A stretch of 64,000 nt of DNA from Gilliamella sp. wkB308 (GTDB lineage Bacteria > Pseudomonadota > Gammaproteobacteria > Enterobacterales > Orbaceae), in contig NZ_LZGN01000018.1 of assembly GCF_001690185.1 (NCBI RefSeq), forward strand, positions 20,873-84,872, written 5' to 3'. Below, piece after piece: positions 49,240-58,948 of this stretch (its first letter is position 1; every line of letters begins with the position of its first letter). The notes below the pieces were generated by a model. It was given only the letters and a program-made list of their open reading frames with translations, was not told where the DNA came from and ran no database searches. The position numbers and the translations under genes are program-made.

Positions 49240-50978
49240 TCGTTGCTGTCCTCTTTACTGATCCAGCTGCGAATAATTAACGCCATAACACGTGGATCTT
49301 TCTCAACAATTTTACGGATGTACTGCTGTTGTTGCATATTATCTTCAAATATCTTCTGCTGTTGTTTACTGTGCGCTTTGTAATCTAATTTTTCATCAAT
49401 ACTTGTTTGGGTATCTGATGAATTATCTGGCGTACTGAAGTATTGTCGTTGTAACTTCATCCAAACATTACGTAATACTTTTCGCCAAATCATCCATGCA
49501 ATAAAAATATAGATCAGATATTTAATGCCTGTTTTAGTGTTTTCATAAAATTGGTGGGTTTCCCAAAATGCCAATCCATCATCTTCATCATCAAGTTGAT
49601 CACTAAATTTTAAATTAGCCACAGTTAAGGTATCGCCGCGTAAATCAGAATATCCCATTGCTTGACGGGCTAATGCTTCAATATTTTGTAGCTCTTCATT
49701 ATCCAATTTGACCCATTGTGGTGTATTGTTGTTGGCTTCATTTGGTTTTTCGTCTGTTTCAGATGTTGCAGACACATTATTTGCATCGGAATCTGAATGA
49801 TTAGCATCTGGATCGACATATTTATAATTGACTAACACGGCAACCGATAAACGTTTGATTCTGCCTTCGGGTATCTTACTGTGAACAACTTGCCGGTTAA
49901 CTTCGTAATTTAAAGTGTTATTTGACTGTAAATTATAGATTTTTTGTTTATCATCTTGTTCTTTTGATTCAGGTTGTTCATCAATTGATGCACTTGCGGT
50001 TGGTGCAGGTTGATTAGATAGTGCACCGGGCACGCCGCCTATGCCAGCATTATTACCTACTTGACGATTTTCGATTCGCTGTTTACTGCGAATAGTTTGA
50101 TTAGCGATATCACTATTTGGATCAAAGGTTTCCGATGTCGTTTCTTGTCGGCTAAAGTCAATATCGGCATTGACTTGTACCATGACATTTTTTTTACCTA
50201 AGATCGGAATAATAATTTTTTCAACACGCTCACGGATGCTATTTTCAATTCGTTCACTAAATTCTATATGAGCAACATTAAATGTTTTATCACGATAATT
50301 TTCACCGGTAAGTAAATTACCATGCTGATCGATAATGGTAACTTTATCAGCTTGTAGTTCCGGTACACTACTTGAAATAAGGTGAATAATGGCATCAATT
50401 TGACGTTGTGATAGGCTACGACCCGGCAATAATGTTAATGCGACAGAGGCTGAAGGGAATTTTCGTTCTCTGACAAATAATGAGGGTTTAGGCATGGCTA
50501 AATGCACTCTGGCATCATCAATACTGCTAATGATTGAAATTGTGCGGGATAGTTCACCTTCTAAAGCTCGTTGATAATTGATCTGCTCGTTAAATTGGCT
50601 CATCCCAAAACTTTCTTTATCAAGCAATTCAAAGCCAACGGCGCCCCCTTTTGGTAATCCCAGTTGAGCAATGCGTAAACGCGTATCGTAAACTTTTTCT
50701 TCAGGAATTAAGATTGTCGAACCAGATGATGTGAATTTATAAGGAATATTCATCTTATCCAATTGACTAATAATTTCACCGCCATCTTTGTCGCTTAAAT
50801 TACTGAACAAAACCCCATAATCGTCATTTTTCATCCATAAGTAAGTCATACTTAAGATGGCTAATATCACCACGCCGGCAATAAGTAGCAGCATTTTTGG
50901 ATTTTGTTTTAATTGATTGATAAAAGGTAACTTATTTAATATTGATTCGCCTTTTTTACCGACAGTTTGGCTAGTCAT
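49236..50978 (-). CDS. fliF: Flagellar MS-ring protein FliF
   Basis: A 580-residue membrane ring protein. Spans lie near residues 29-48 and 475-495. The periplasmic ring-building motifs include YGVLFSNLSDKDGGEII and FGMSQFNEQINYQRALEGELSRTI. The C-terminal cytosolic tail binds FliG. It is the first gene of the fliF-fliR operon and divergent from fliE. Confidence 0.97.
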   Translation of the reverse strand: MTSQTVGKKGESILNKLPFINQLKQNPKMLLLIAGVVILAILSMTYLWMKNDDYGVLFSNLSDKDGGEIISQLDKMNIPYKFTSSGSTILIPEEKVYDTRLRIAQLGLPKGGAVGFELLDKESFGMSQFNEQINYQRALEGELSRTISIISSIDDARVHLAMPKPSLFVRERKFPSASVALTLLPGRSLSQRQIDAIIHLISSSVPELQADKVTIIDQHGNLLTGENYRDKTFNVAHIEFSERIENSIRERVEKIIIPILGKKNVMVQVNADIDFSRQETTSETFDPNSDIANQTIRSKQRIENRQVGNNAGIGGVPGALSNQPAPTASASIDEQPESKEQDDKQKIYNLQSNNTLNYEVNRQVVHSKIPEGRIKRLSVAVLVNYKYVDPDANHSDSDANNVSATSETDEKPNEANNNTPQWVKLDNEELQNIEALARQAMGYSDLRGDTLTVANLKFSDQLDDEDDGLAFWETHQFYENTKTGIKYLIYIFIAWMIWRKVLRNVWMKLQRQYFSTPDNSSDTQTSIDEKLDYKAHSKQQQKIFEDNMQQQQYIRKIVEKDPRVMALIIRSWISKEDSNE

Positions 50979-51156
50979 AAATATCCTAATTCTAAACTAA
51001 TTAGATGAATTCTAGAGTTTATTATCTGTGTATTTAGAAAATTCAATAGCTAAAAAAGAAAAGGATTTTCCCCTTACTTGTGGGATTTAAATTTTTTGTT
51101 GTATGGTAAATTGAGGATTAGTTGAGCAATTTAAATGAGAGTGAGGTTTTAACTCC

Positions 51157-51468
51157 ATGAATACATTGAATAATTATAATGATATTGTTCTTACATCGAT
51201 AAAAGAACCCAATTTACTTCAAAAGAAACAATCGATTGTCAATCAATCTGATTTTGCCTCTGAGTTAAAAACAGCTTTAGATACAATTAGTCAAACGCAA
51301 ATACAGGCTCAAAATCAAGCAAAAGCGTTTGAACTGGGTGAACCCAATATTGCCTTAAATGAAGTCATGGTAAATATGCAAAAATCGACAGTTTCACTTC
51401 AATTTGGTATTCAAGTTCGTAATAAACTTGTTGCGGCTTATCAAGAAATTATGAATATGAATGTTTAA
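51157..51468 (+). CDS. fliE: Flagellar hook-basal body protein FliE
   Basis: A 103-residue protein joining the MS ring and rod. [22 protein letters not shown] and the C-terminal [32 protein letters not shown] are the family features. Single gene divergent from fliF, as in enterics. Confidence 0.95.
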   Translation: MNTLNNYNDIVLTSIKEPNLLQKKQSIVNQSDFASELKTALDTISQTQIQAQNQAKAFELGEPNIALNEVMVNMQKSTVSLQFGIQVRNKLVAAYQEIMNMNV

Positions 51469-51486
51469 TTTGCATTAAATATTGAT

Positions 51487-51537
51487 ATAAGTGCAAGATT
51501 GTTAATGTCTAATCATTATTTTCAATCTTGCACTTAT
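51487..51537. terminator. Bidirectional terminator between fliE and fliT
   Basis: A perfect 15-base inverted repeat (51487-51501 with 51523-51537, arm ATAAGTGCAAGATTG) between convergent genes, with a 21-base loop. Confidence 0.7.
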
Positions 51538-51561
51538 CAAATATTCAATAAAATTTACTCG

Positions 51562-51915
51562 TTAAATTAAGTTAGCGACGTGTTGGTAATTTTCAATTTT
51601 AGTTTGTTGACGGATTTTTTCTCCGATTAATTCCCCTAATTCAGCATGTCGAGTGGTAACCAATTGGCTGATTTGCTGTTGATAACTTAAGATATTTTGG
51701 ATATACATTCGTACTCTATCTTTACATTGAGTGGGGACGTGTTCGGTAGTTAAGGTACCATCAAGTTCTATAATATTTTCAGATAATTGTGAGTATTGAC
51801 TTTGCCAACTCAGTAGCGTATTCCAGTCTTCCTTATGTGCGCTAATTAACATCTGTTCTGTCACATAATCAAGTTGTTCATAGTGTTTTAATAATGTTGT
51901 TCCTTTCATAACCAT
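51562..51915 (-). CDS. fliT: Flagellar chaperone FliT (probable)
   Basis: A 117-residue helical protein in the fliD-fliS-fliT position. LLKHYEQLDYVTEQMLISAHKEDWNTLLSWQ resembles the FliT N-terminal helix. FliT binds the cap protein FliD and inhibits FlhDC in Salmonella. Nine bases after fliS. Confidence 0.78.
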   Translation of the reverse strand: MVMKGTTLLKHYEQLDYVTEQMLISAHKEDWNTLLSWQSQYSQLSENIIELDGTLTTEHVPTQCKDRVRMYIQNILSYQQQISQLVTTRHAELGELIGEKIRQQTKIENYQHVANLI

Positions 51916-51923
51916 CTCTTTTA

Positions 51924-52304
51924 TTATTTTGCAATTTCACGCCAAGATTCAGCAATATTGTTGAGTAGGTCAAAACAGTTTTGTAGCTTATCTTGATCGT
52001 TATATAAATTAGCCAGTACTAATTGTTGGCTGATATAGTGATACAAGCGTTCTAAATTTTCGGCAATTTCGCCTCCTTTTTCTAAATCTAAACAGCTTTT
52101 TAGTCCATTATCAACGATATTGATTGCTTTTGATATCGCCATTCCTTTACCTGCTATGTTTCCTTTTTGAATGTATAATTTAGCAAGTTTGATCGCATTT
52201 AGTGCACCATCATAGAGCAATACGATCAATTGATGTGGTGAGGCTTGGCTCACACATGTTTCTAAATTAACTTGCTCATAAGCTTGAGATCCTAATTTAT
52301 ACAT
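51924..52304 (-). CDS. fliS: Flagellin chaperone FliS
   Basis: A 126-residue helical-bundle chaperone that keeps flagellin unfolded for export. YEQVNLETCVSQASPHQLIVLLYDGALNAIKLA is the family start, with the C-terminal NLYNDQDKLQNCFDLLNNI region. Twelve bases after fliD. Confidence 0.95.
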   Translation of the reverse strand: MYKLGSQAYEQVNLETCVSQASPHQLIVLLYDGALNAIKLAKLYIQKGNIAGKGMAISKAINIVDNGLKSCLDLEKGGEIAENLERLYHYISQQLVLANLYNDQDKLQNCFDLLNNIAESWREIAK

Positions 52305-52316
52305 TGTTGTTAATCC

Positions 52317-53750
52317 TTATTTTTTCATGTTGGCCATCATTTCGAATTGGGTTGTTAAATAATTACTCATACTGTCTAATGAACTAATTAAAACATCTAA
52401 TTTAGTGAATTGTACTCGATAGCGTTCGACGGTTTGTTCAATCGAATTGTTAACTTGTTCGTAACGTTTATCTAACGATTTCAATGTTGAATTTAATCCC
52501 GTGGTGGCTGAATCAATCATGCCGTCACTATCTATAAATCCACTGACTTTATTAAATACTTCATTCGCAATACCGGTGGTCTCACCGTCACCGGTGAATA
52601 ACGTAGCAACAGCATCACTATTTTCGCTTAATGCTTTTTTTAATTGATTTTCATTGATAGTAAGCGAACCTTTGTTATCCATGTTAACGCCAATTTGGGC
52701 AAGAACAGAAAATTCACCTGATTGACCTTTAGCAAAGATTGAACGAATACTTTGATCGATATTACGTAGCGTAGAATCACCAATTAGTGGACCATTATTG
52801 TTGCTTAACTCGTCAGAATTGGTCTCTTTAGCAGTAAATTGAGTTAGGCTTGAAATGGTTGATTGTAATTGATTAAATGCCTCAACCCACTCTTTTATCG
52901 CCGTTTCTGCTTTTTCATTATCAGCGGTGATAGCTAAATTTTGACTGGTCGTAGTGGTTGCTTTTAAGGTGATATCAACACCTTCAATCACTTCTTTAAT
53001 GGTATTGGAAGCACTCGTGATAGCTACGCCATTAAAGGTTAATTTAGCATCTTGCGCTTTAGCAACTTCTACCATATGACTTGTGTCAGGTTGCTGATGA
53101 TTAAATCCAATAATCTTATTGAGTTTTTCATCGTCTGACGAAATTGAGGTAATAGCTTGTTGTTCACCGGTTTCTTTTGATGTGATAACTAATTGATAAC
53201 TATCTGAACCACTGCGAACAATCGCTGCACTCATGGTTGAATGACTGGTTGTCCCATCTTCATTAACCACTTTGGCATTATTAATAGCGTTGGCAATGGA
53301 TTCTAATGATGTTTCGTCTTTAGACAGGTTAACTTCAAGTTTTTGACCATTAGCTTGTTCAATGGTAATGGTTCTTGTTTCATTGTCATTACCTAAATTC
53401 GTATTCTTATCATTAATGGCTGATGTTGCAATACTGTGTGAAGTCGCTAACTGATCAACCGTCACCGCATAATTACCCAATGCCGCTTTATTATTGACTG
53501 TTGTCGTAAAGTAATTGTCATTACCTGCTGATGCTCGACTATAAAAAAGTTCTTTTTTTTGTAGTTTTTCAGTCGCAGAATTAAACGAGCTCAACGCATT
53601 TTTTAACTTACCGAAGCCACTGATTTTGGCATTAATCGCTTTTTGTTGAGCGGTGATCGGGGTTAAACGTGTTTTTTCAACGGATTCTAACTGACTTAAT
53701 ACTTCATTAAGATCGATACCAGAACCAATCCCTAAAATGCTCATTGCCAT
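52317..53750 (-). CDS. fliD: Flagellar cap protein FliD
   Basis: A 477-residue filament cap. The N-terminal FliD domain starts ISILGIGSGIDLNEVLSQLE-like (MSILGIGSGIDLNEVLSQL), the centre carries Ig-like domains, and the C-terminus is coiled (LDKRYEQVNNSIEQTVERYR). A sigma28 promoter lies 55-81 bases upstream. First gene of fliDST. Confidence 0.95.
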   Translation of the reverse strand: MAMSILGIGSGIDLNEVLSQLESVEKTRLTPITAQQKAINAKISGFGKLKNALSSFNSATEKLQKKELFYSRASAGNDNYFTTTVNNKAALGNYAVTVDQLATSHSIATSAINDKNTNLGNDNETRTITIEQANGQKLEVNLSKDETSLESIANAINNAKVVNEDGTTSHSTMSAAIVRSGSDSYQLVITSKETGEQQAITSISSDDEKLNKIIGFNHQQPDTSHMVEVAKAQDAKLTFNGVAITSASNTIKEVIEGVDITLKATTTTSQNLAITADNEKAETAIKEWVEAFNQLQSTISSLTQFTAKETNSDELSNNNGPLIGDSTLRNIDQSIRSIFAKGQSGEFSVLAQIGVNMDNKGSLTINENQLKKALSENSDAVATLFTGDGETTGIANEVFNKVSGFIDSDGMIDSATTGLNSTLKSLDKRYEQVNNSIEQTVERYRVQFTKLDVLISSLDSMSNYLTTQFEMMANMKK

Positions 53751-53804
53751 AATTTTTTGCCCTTATTTAATCACTATTTATCAACCATAACTTATCTAGC
53801 TGTT

Positions 53805-53831
53805 ATATCGGCTTTTGGCATAAAAAGTTTA
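53805..53831 (-). promoter_or_regulatory. Sigma28 promoter of fliDST
   Basis: On the minus strand TAAACTTT (53831-53824), 11-base spacer, GCCGATAT (53812-53805). The FliA consensus is TAAAGTTT-N11-GCCGATAA; two mismatches in all. Confidence 0.75.
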
Positions 53832-53977
53832 GAAGAAATTTGTGATTGATTGCCAGTTTTAAAAAAATTAAAAAATAAAATATCTTTCTTATTGATTTAA
53901 TAAACTGAATTATAAAAAGTTATTTTAACTATGGGGTTTACTTTTAGTTTGATAACACAACAAAAAATAAAAATTAT

Positions 53978-54004
53978 TAAAGTTTCTTATTTTGCTACCG
54001 ATAA
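53978..54004 (+). promoter_or_regulatory. Sigma28 promoter of fliC
   Basis: TAAAGTTT (53978-53985), 11-base spacer, ACCGATAA (53997-54004): a single mismatch to the FliA consensus. It lies 80 bases upstream of the fliC start. Confidence 0.9.
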
Positions 54005-54083
54005 GTTAATTATCAGCAAATATATTGGACGTCATGCTTCAATATGCCGTTGATTTGACTAATCATATTAAGGAGATAAAAAA

Positions 54084-54896
54084 ATGGCACAAGTAATTAA
54101 TACTAATACTATGTCTTTAATGGCAAAAAATAACCTGAATAATTCACAAAGCGTTCTTGGTACAGCAATTGAACGTTTATCATCTGGTATGCGTATTAAC
54201 AGCGCAAAAGATGATGCGGCAGGTCAAGCTATTGCTAATCGTTTTTCATCAAATATTCGTGGTTTAACTCAAGCTGCTCGTAATGCTAATGATGGTATTT
54301 CACTTGCACAAACTACTGAAGGTGCATTAAATGAAATCAATAACAACGTACAACGTATTCGTGAGTTAACTGTTCAAGCTGCAAATGGTACTAACTCTCA
54401 AAGCGATTTAGTATCAATCCAAAACGAAATCGATCAACGTTTACAAGAGATCGACCGTGTTTCTAAACAAACTGATTTCAATGGTTCAAAAGTATTATCA
54501 GAAGATAAAACCCTCAAAATTCAAGTGGGTGCAAACGATGGTGAAACCATTGAAATCAATTTGAAAAAAATCGACAGTACAGAGCTTGGTTTAGCGGATT
54601 TCAATGTTTCTGATACTCCAACTGCCGATCCGTTAAAAACACTTGATGCAGCGCTATCTAAGATTGATGGATTACGAGGTCAATTAGGTGCGGTGCAAAA
54701 CCGTTTTGAATCAACTGTGACTAACATCAACAACACAGTAAACAATTTAAGTTCTGCTCGTAGCCGAATTGAAGATGCGGATTATGCAACTGAAGTTTCA
54801 AACATGACTCGTGGTCAAATCTTACAACAAGCAGGTACTTCAGTTTTAGCACAAGCAAATCAGGTACCACAATCTGTACTTTCTTTATTACAGTAA
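54084..54896 (+). CDS. fliC: Flagellin FliC, short form
   Basis: A 270-residue filament protein. It has the N-terminal D0/D1 (AQVINTNTMSLMAKNNLN, RLSSGMRINSAKDDAAGQ) and C-terminal D1/D0 (SRIEDADYATEVSNM, QANQVPQSVLSLLQ), with almost no D2/D3 in between. The E. coli and Salmonella proteins are nearly twice as long. The TLR5-contacting region around LTVQAANGTNSQSD is of the enteric type. AAGGAG precedes the start. Confidence 0.97.
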   Translation: MAQVINTNTMSLMAKNNLNNSQSVLGTAIERLSSGMRINSAKDDAAGQAIANRFSSNIRGLTQAARNANDGISLAQTTEGALNEINNNVQRIRELTVQAANGTNSQSDLVSIQNEIDQRLQEIDRVSKQTDFNGSKVLSEDKTLKIQVGANDGETIEINLKKIDSTELGLADFNVSDTPTADPLKTLDAALSKIDGLRGQLGAVQNRFESTVTNINNTVNNLSSARSRIEDADYATEVSNMTRGQILQQAGTSVLAQANQVPQSVLSLLQ

Positions 54897-54942
54897 TAGT
54901 TAAATCTATCTGATATTCTGCTCAATTGAATTGTACAACTGA

Positions 54943-54973
54943 GTAATAACGGTATTTTTGATACCGTTATTAC
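54943..54973 (+). terminator. Hairpin after fliC
   Basis: A perfect 13-base stem, GTAATAACGGTAT-TTTTG-ATACCGTTATTAC, 46 bases after the stop. No T run follows at once, so it may act as 3' stabiliser as well as terminator. Confidence 0.65.
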
Positions 54974-55077
54974 TAATAATCATAATTACCTCTTTTTTAT
55001 ATCTTTATTCATCACATTAAATCCATTTGTTAAGGACATAATAGTATTAAGCATATTTTTAACCTTGGCTCCAAAAA

Positions 55078-55794
55078 ATGGATGAAAGCTTATATAACTC
55101 GCAAGGCATAATTAATCAAGTCGACTGGCAACAGTATATCCATTTAGTTCGTAACGAAGCATTAAAATTAGCTGTTCGTTTGCCTACCACAATTGAACTC
55201 GATGATTTACTGCAAGTTGGTTATATCGGCCTGTTAGATACGATAAAGCGTTATGATGTATCTCAAGGCAATACGTTTGCTACCTTTGCTATACCGAGAA
55301 TAAAAGGGGCAATGTTAGATGAACTCCGTAGTCGGGACTGGCTACCAAGACAAACTCGAAAAAAGATTAAAGATATTACTCACGCCATTAATCAACTGGA
55401 ACAGAAACTCGGTACCACACCCAATGATCACCAAATTGCCGAATATTTGCAATTACCGATTGCTGAATATCGTAAAGCGTTGTTGGATTCAAATTGTAGT
55501 CAAATCTGTTCATATGACGAAATGCAGAAAAAATTAGGGGATAACATTGATGCGATAGTCGATCATGGCGAAGATAATGACCCTTTTTCGAGCATAATTA
55601 ATGATGAAATTCGTGACCAAATCGCTCGACAAATTGATAAGTTACCCGAAAAAGAAAAGATGATTTTAGCCCTGTATTACCAAGAAGAACTTAATTTAAA
55701 AGAGATTGGAAAAGTTTTGGATATTAGTGAGTCACGAGTCAGTCAACTACATAGCCAAGCGATAAAAAGAATACAAAGTAAAGTGAAGCCATAG
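55078..55794 (+). CDS. fliA: Flagellar sigma factor FliA (sigma28)
   Basis: A 238-residue RNA polymerase sigma factor for late flagellar genes. Region 2 has DDLLQVGYIGLLDTIKRYD and FATFAIPRIKGAMLDELRSRDW; region 4 has LNLKEIGKVLDISESRVSQLHSQAI. It should drive the three sigma28 promoters found here. Followed by flhDC. Confidence 0.97.
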   Translation: MDESLYNSQGIINQVDWQQYIHLVRNEALKLAVRLPTTIELDDLLQVGYIGLLDTIKRYDVSQGNTFATFAIPRIKGAMLDELRSRDWLPRQTRKKIKDITHAINQLEQKLGTTPNDHQIAEYLQLPIAEYRKALLDSNCSQICSYDEMQKKLGDNIDAIVDHGEDNDPFSSIINDEIRDQIARQIDKLPEKEKMILALYYQEELNLKEIGKVLDISESRVSQLHSQAIKRIQSKVKP

Positions 55795-55861
55795 AAAAAT
55801 AAAAATAAACTGCGTAAAACAAAGCGTAATTAAACGAAAATAAATTGAAATGATTTTTTTA

Positions 55862-55890
55862 TTGACCTTTCTCGTTTAAAAATGTAATTT
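55862..55890 (+). promoter_or_regulatory. Candidate sigma70 promoter of flhDC
   Basis: TTGACC (55862-55867), 17-base spacer, TAATTT (55885-55890), about 75-90 bases before the flhD start region. Confidence 0.4.
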
Positions 55891-55964
55891 TAGATTTAAA
55901 AAAACAGTTAATAATAAATTTTGATTATTTTTTGTTTTTTTACTGCGAATTAAAATAAATAGGA

Positions 55965-56306
55965 TTGGTGATTAAATTGGGTAATATACTAGAAGACGAT
56001 ATTCTTAAATGTATACATCATTTAAATCTTTCAACATTATTGTTAAGCCAACGAATGCTTGAAAAAGATAAAGCAATGGCGATGTTTAGATTAGGTATTG
56101 ATGAAGAAACAGCTGACGCAATAAGTAATTTAACAACATCACAAATGTTAGTGTTATCTGAAACAAATCAATTAACTTTTCAGTTACGATTTGAAAATTC
56201 AGAAATGATTAAAAAACTGACTGAAGATTCTCGGATTAGCGATATTAAACAGATGCATACAGGGATTCTTTTATCTAGTTTACTGTTAGATTCAATCAAT
56301 AAGTAG
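55965..56306 (+). CDS. flhD: Flagellar master regulator subunit FlhD
   Basis: A 113-residue (or about 109) subunit of the FlhD4C2 activator of class II flagellar genes. LNLSTLLLSQRMLEKDKAMAMFRLGIDEETAD aligns with E. coli FlhD, as does QMHTGILLSSLLLDSIN. No ATG start fits: TTG 55965, GTG 55968 and TTG 55977 are the choices. The last has GGTGA five bases upstream and matches the family N-terminus best. Thirteen bases ahead of flhC. Confidence 0.93.
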   Translation: MVIKLGNILEDDILKCIHHLNLSTLLLSQRMLEKDKAMAMFRLGIDEETADAISNLTTSQMLVLSETNQLTFQLRFENSEMIKKLTEDSRISDIKQMHTGILLSSLLLDSINK

Positions 56307-56319
56307 GTAGGTAATTAAG

Positions 56320-56922
56320 ATGAGATGTACAAGTATCGTTCAATCATATAAAGAAGTCCAACTCGCTATTCGTTTAATTTCACTCGGCGCCAGAATTCAA
56401 ATGCTTGAAAGTGAAACAAATCTTAGTCGTGGTAAGTTGATAAAACTGTATAAAGAAATTCAAGGTTGCCCGCCACCGAAAGGATTGTTACCGTTTTCAA
56501 CAACGTGGTTTATGACATGGGAACCGAATATCCACTCAAGTATTTTTTATAATGCTTATCATTTTTTAGTGAAACATGGCACCAAACCCGGAATACAATC
56601 GATTTTAAAAGCTTATCAGCTTTATCTTGAACAATGCCCGGCTTACAACGAAGAGCCAGTATTAGGATTAACGCGAGCTTGGATATTAGTTAAATTTGTT
56701 GAAAGTAAAGTGATGCAACAATCATGCTGTAAAGAGTGTAAGGGGCGTTTTATCACGCATGCATACCAACCACACAACAGTTTTGTTTGTAGCTTATGTC
56801 AACCACCATCACGGGCAGAAAAAAATCATAAGACACATCAAGAAAATCAGGCTAAATGTTTGCAAGTGCTATCTGTCGCTCATGGTTTTAATTCAGAGGT
56901 TGCAAAGCAGTTAGCAAGTTAA
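56320..56922 (+). CDS. flhC: Flagellar master regulator subunit FlhC
   Basis: A 200-residue DNA-binding partner of FlhD. The zinc site is made of four cysteines: CCKECKGRF and [11 protein letters not shown] (about residues 138-165). [22 protein letters not shown] and [20 protein letters not shown] are the usual N-terminal motifs. In E. coli flhDC also precedes motAB. Confidence 0.96.
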   Translation: MRCTSIVQSYKEVQLAIRLISLGARIQMLESETNLSRGKLIKLYKEIQGCPPPKGLLPFSTTWFMTWEPNIHSSIFYNAYHFLVKHGTKPGIQSILKAYQLYLEQCPAYNEEPVLGLTRAWILVKFVESKVMQQSCCKECKGRFITHAYQPHNSFVCSLCQPPSRAEKNHKTHQENQAKCLQVLSVAHGFNSEVAKQLAS

Positions 56923-56981
56923 ATAAATATTAGGAATATCAGTCCTATTTACTGTTATTTTATGGAGAAAGAAGAAAGCCA

Positions 56982-57866
56982 ATGCTAATCATTATAGGAT
57001 ATATTGTTGTTATTGCCTCTGCTTTATTGGGTTATGTACTTAGTGGTGGTTATTTAGCAGTACTTTTTCAGCCGTTAGAATTTTTGATTATTGGTGGTAC
57101 GGCTATCGGCGCTTTTATTGTCAGTAATGAAAAAAAAGTGATCAAAAAAACGCTCAAAGCATTAGGGCAGTTATTTAAATCCTCCAAATACAATAAAGCG
57201 TTATATTTAACGCTAATTAATTTAATGTACACCATTTTGACTAAAATCCGGCAAAGTGGCGCACTATCGATAGAAGGAGATATTGATAATCCACATGAAA
57301 GTGAATTGTTTAAGCAATATCCACTTATTTTAGCCAATCCTCGAATTTTAGATTTTATCACTGATTACTTGCGTCTGATGATTAGTGGCAATATGGATGT
57401 TTATGAAATCGAAGCCCTAATGAGCGAAGAAATTGAAACTTATGAACATGAACTCGAAAAACCGGTTAGTGCGATTTCAAGTATTGGTGATGGCTTACCT
57501 GCTTTCGGTATTGTTGCTGCCGTTATGGGGGTCATTAACACTCTAGCTCAAGCCGATAGACCAGCAAGCGAATTGGGTGAACTGATTGCACATGCGATGG
57601 TAGGAACGTTTTTAGGTATTTTATTGGCTTATGGTTTTGTTTCGCCTTTAGCTGCACTGTTAAAGCAACGAAATTCAGACACGGTAAAAACACTTGAATG
57701 TACAAAAGTGATATTGATAGCCAGTATGCATGATTATGCGCCACAAATTTGCATTGAATTTGGTCGAAAAATGATATTTTCTGATGAACGACCATCTTTC
57801 TTTGAATTAGAAAAATATATTCAAGATGTGAAAGATAAAAATGCCAACTCAACCGAAAATAATTAA
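56982..57866 (+). CDS. motA: Flagellar motor stator protein MotA
   Basis: A 294-residue proton-channel subunit with four spans (about residues 2-20, 30-50, 170-190, 205-225). GYVLSGGYLAVLFQPLEF, then ISSIGDGLPAFGIVAAVMGVI and GELIAHAMVGTFLGILLAYG are signatures of the proton-type enteric MotA. It lies three bases ahead of motB. Confidence 0.97.
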   Translation: MLIIIGYIVVIASALLGYVLSGGYLAVLFQPLEFLIIGGTAIGAFIVSNEKKVIKKTLKALGQLFKSSKYNKALYLTLINLMYTILTKIRQSGALSIEGDIDNPHESELFKQYPLILANPRILDFITDYLRLMISGNMDVYEIEALMSEEIETYEHELEKPVSAISSIGDGLPAFGIVAAVMGVINTLAQADRPASELGELIAHAMVGTFLGILLAYGFVSPLAALLKQRNSDTVKTLECTKVILIASMHDYAPQICIEFGRKMIFSDERPSFFELEKYIQDVKDKNANSTENN

Positions 57867-57868
57867 CA

Positions 57869-58762
57869 ATGAAAGATAACTCAATAAGAATTATTACTCG
57901 CAAAAAGTCAGGGCATGGAGAAGGGCATCATGGTGGTTCGTGGAAAATCGCTTATGCTGACTTTATGACCGCCATGATGGCGCTGTTTTTAGTTATGTGG
58001 TTAATCGCAAAATCAACGCCACAGGAACTACAAGGAATTGCTGAATATTTTAGAACGCCATTACTTATGGGGCAAAACGGCGGTCAAAATATCAGTGATA
58101 GTGAAAGCCCGATTCCTGGCGGTGGCGATGATGTCACTCAGCAACTGGGTGAAGAAAAAAACGATATTGCCAATCAACAACAAAGCGAGTTTGAGAAAAA
58201 ACAACTCGAAAAGATCCAGTTGATTGAAACAGCACGTAAAATTTTTGAAATGTTTGAACTCGATCCCCGTCTAAAAAAATTAGCACCTAATTTAATTATT
58301 GAACTTACTGAAATGGGGTTACGTATTCAAATTCTGGCATCAGATGATAAACCAATGTTCAATGTGGGCAGTGCGGTTATACATCCTGATATGCAAAGCA
58401 TTTTGCATGCCCTAGCACCTATTTTAAATTCATTACCTAATAAAATAACCTTATCGGGTCATACCGATGAACGTCAATATGTCACCGGTGATAGAGGTTA
58501 TAGTAATTGGGAGTTATCAGCAGATCGAGCCAATTCATCAAGACGAGAACTTATCGCAGGTGGATTAGATAAAAATAAAATTATCCGTATTGTTGCGCTT
58601 GCTGATACCGTGGGATTAAACAATCCACATTATAGTAAAGATGCCAACCGACGAATCAGTATTTTAATTCTAAATAAATCGGCACAACAATATATTGAGG
58701 ATGAAAACAATATGACTGGCATTGATTTTTTAAAACAAGCTAAGCCAATTAAACAAAATTAA
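57869..58762 (+). CDS. motB: Flagellar motor stator protein MotB
   Basis: A 297-residue stator subunit anchored to peptidoglycan. WKIAYADFMTAMMALFLVMWL is the single span, and Asp31 is the proton-carrying residue. The OmpA-like domain includes ITLSGHTDERQ and NWELSADRANSSRREL. In E. coli cheA and cheW follow; here flgK does. Confidence 0.96.
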   Translation: MKDNSIRIITRKKSGHGEGHHGGSWKIAYADFMTAMMALFLVMWLIAKSTPQELQGIAEYFRTPLLMGQNGGQNISDSESPIPGGGDDVTQQLGEEKNDIANQQQSEFEKKQLEKIQLIETARKIFEMFELDPRLKKLAPNLIIELTEMGLRIQILASDDKPMFNVGSAVIHPDMQSILHALAPILNSLPNKITLSGHTDERQYVTGDRGYSNWELSADRANSSRRELIAGGLDKNKIIRIVALADTVGLNNPHYSKDANRRISILILNKSAQQYIEDENNMTGIDFLKQAKPIKQN

Positions 58763-58861
58763 TCCTATCGTTATATTATAAAAGTCACAAATCAAAAAAG
58801 AATAATCTGCTTAATGGAAAATAAAAAATATAAAAATTCAAAAAAAAATAGCAAAAATGAT

Positions 58862-58888
58862 TAAAGCTTTGAAAAATTGTGCCGATAT
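58862..58888 (+). promoter_or_regulatory. Sigma28 promoter of flgKL
   Basis: TAAAGCTT (58862-58869), 11-base spacer, GCCGATAT (58881-58888): two mismatches to the FliA consensus, 60 bases upstream of flgK. Confidence 0.8.
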
Positions 58889-58948
58889 AAAAATTAAGTT
58901 TACAAATAATCATGATGTTATTAACCAAATTATATTAAGGAGTTTTTA

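Noticed and set aside
45146..49261. Several plus-strand frames inside fliK, fliH and fliG
   Set aside because: They are antisense shadows with serine-rich low-quality translations and no family similarity.
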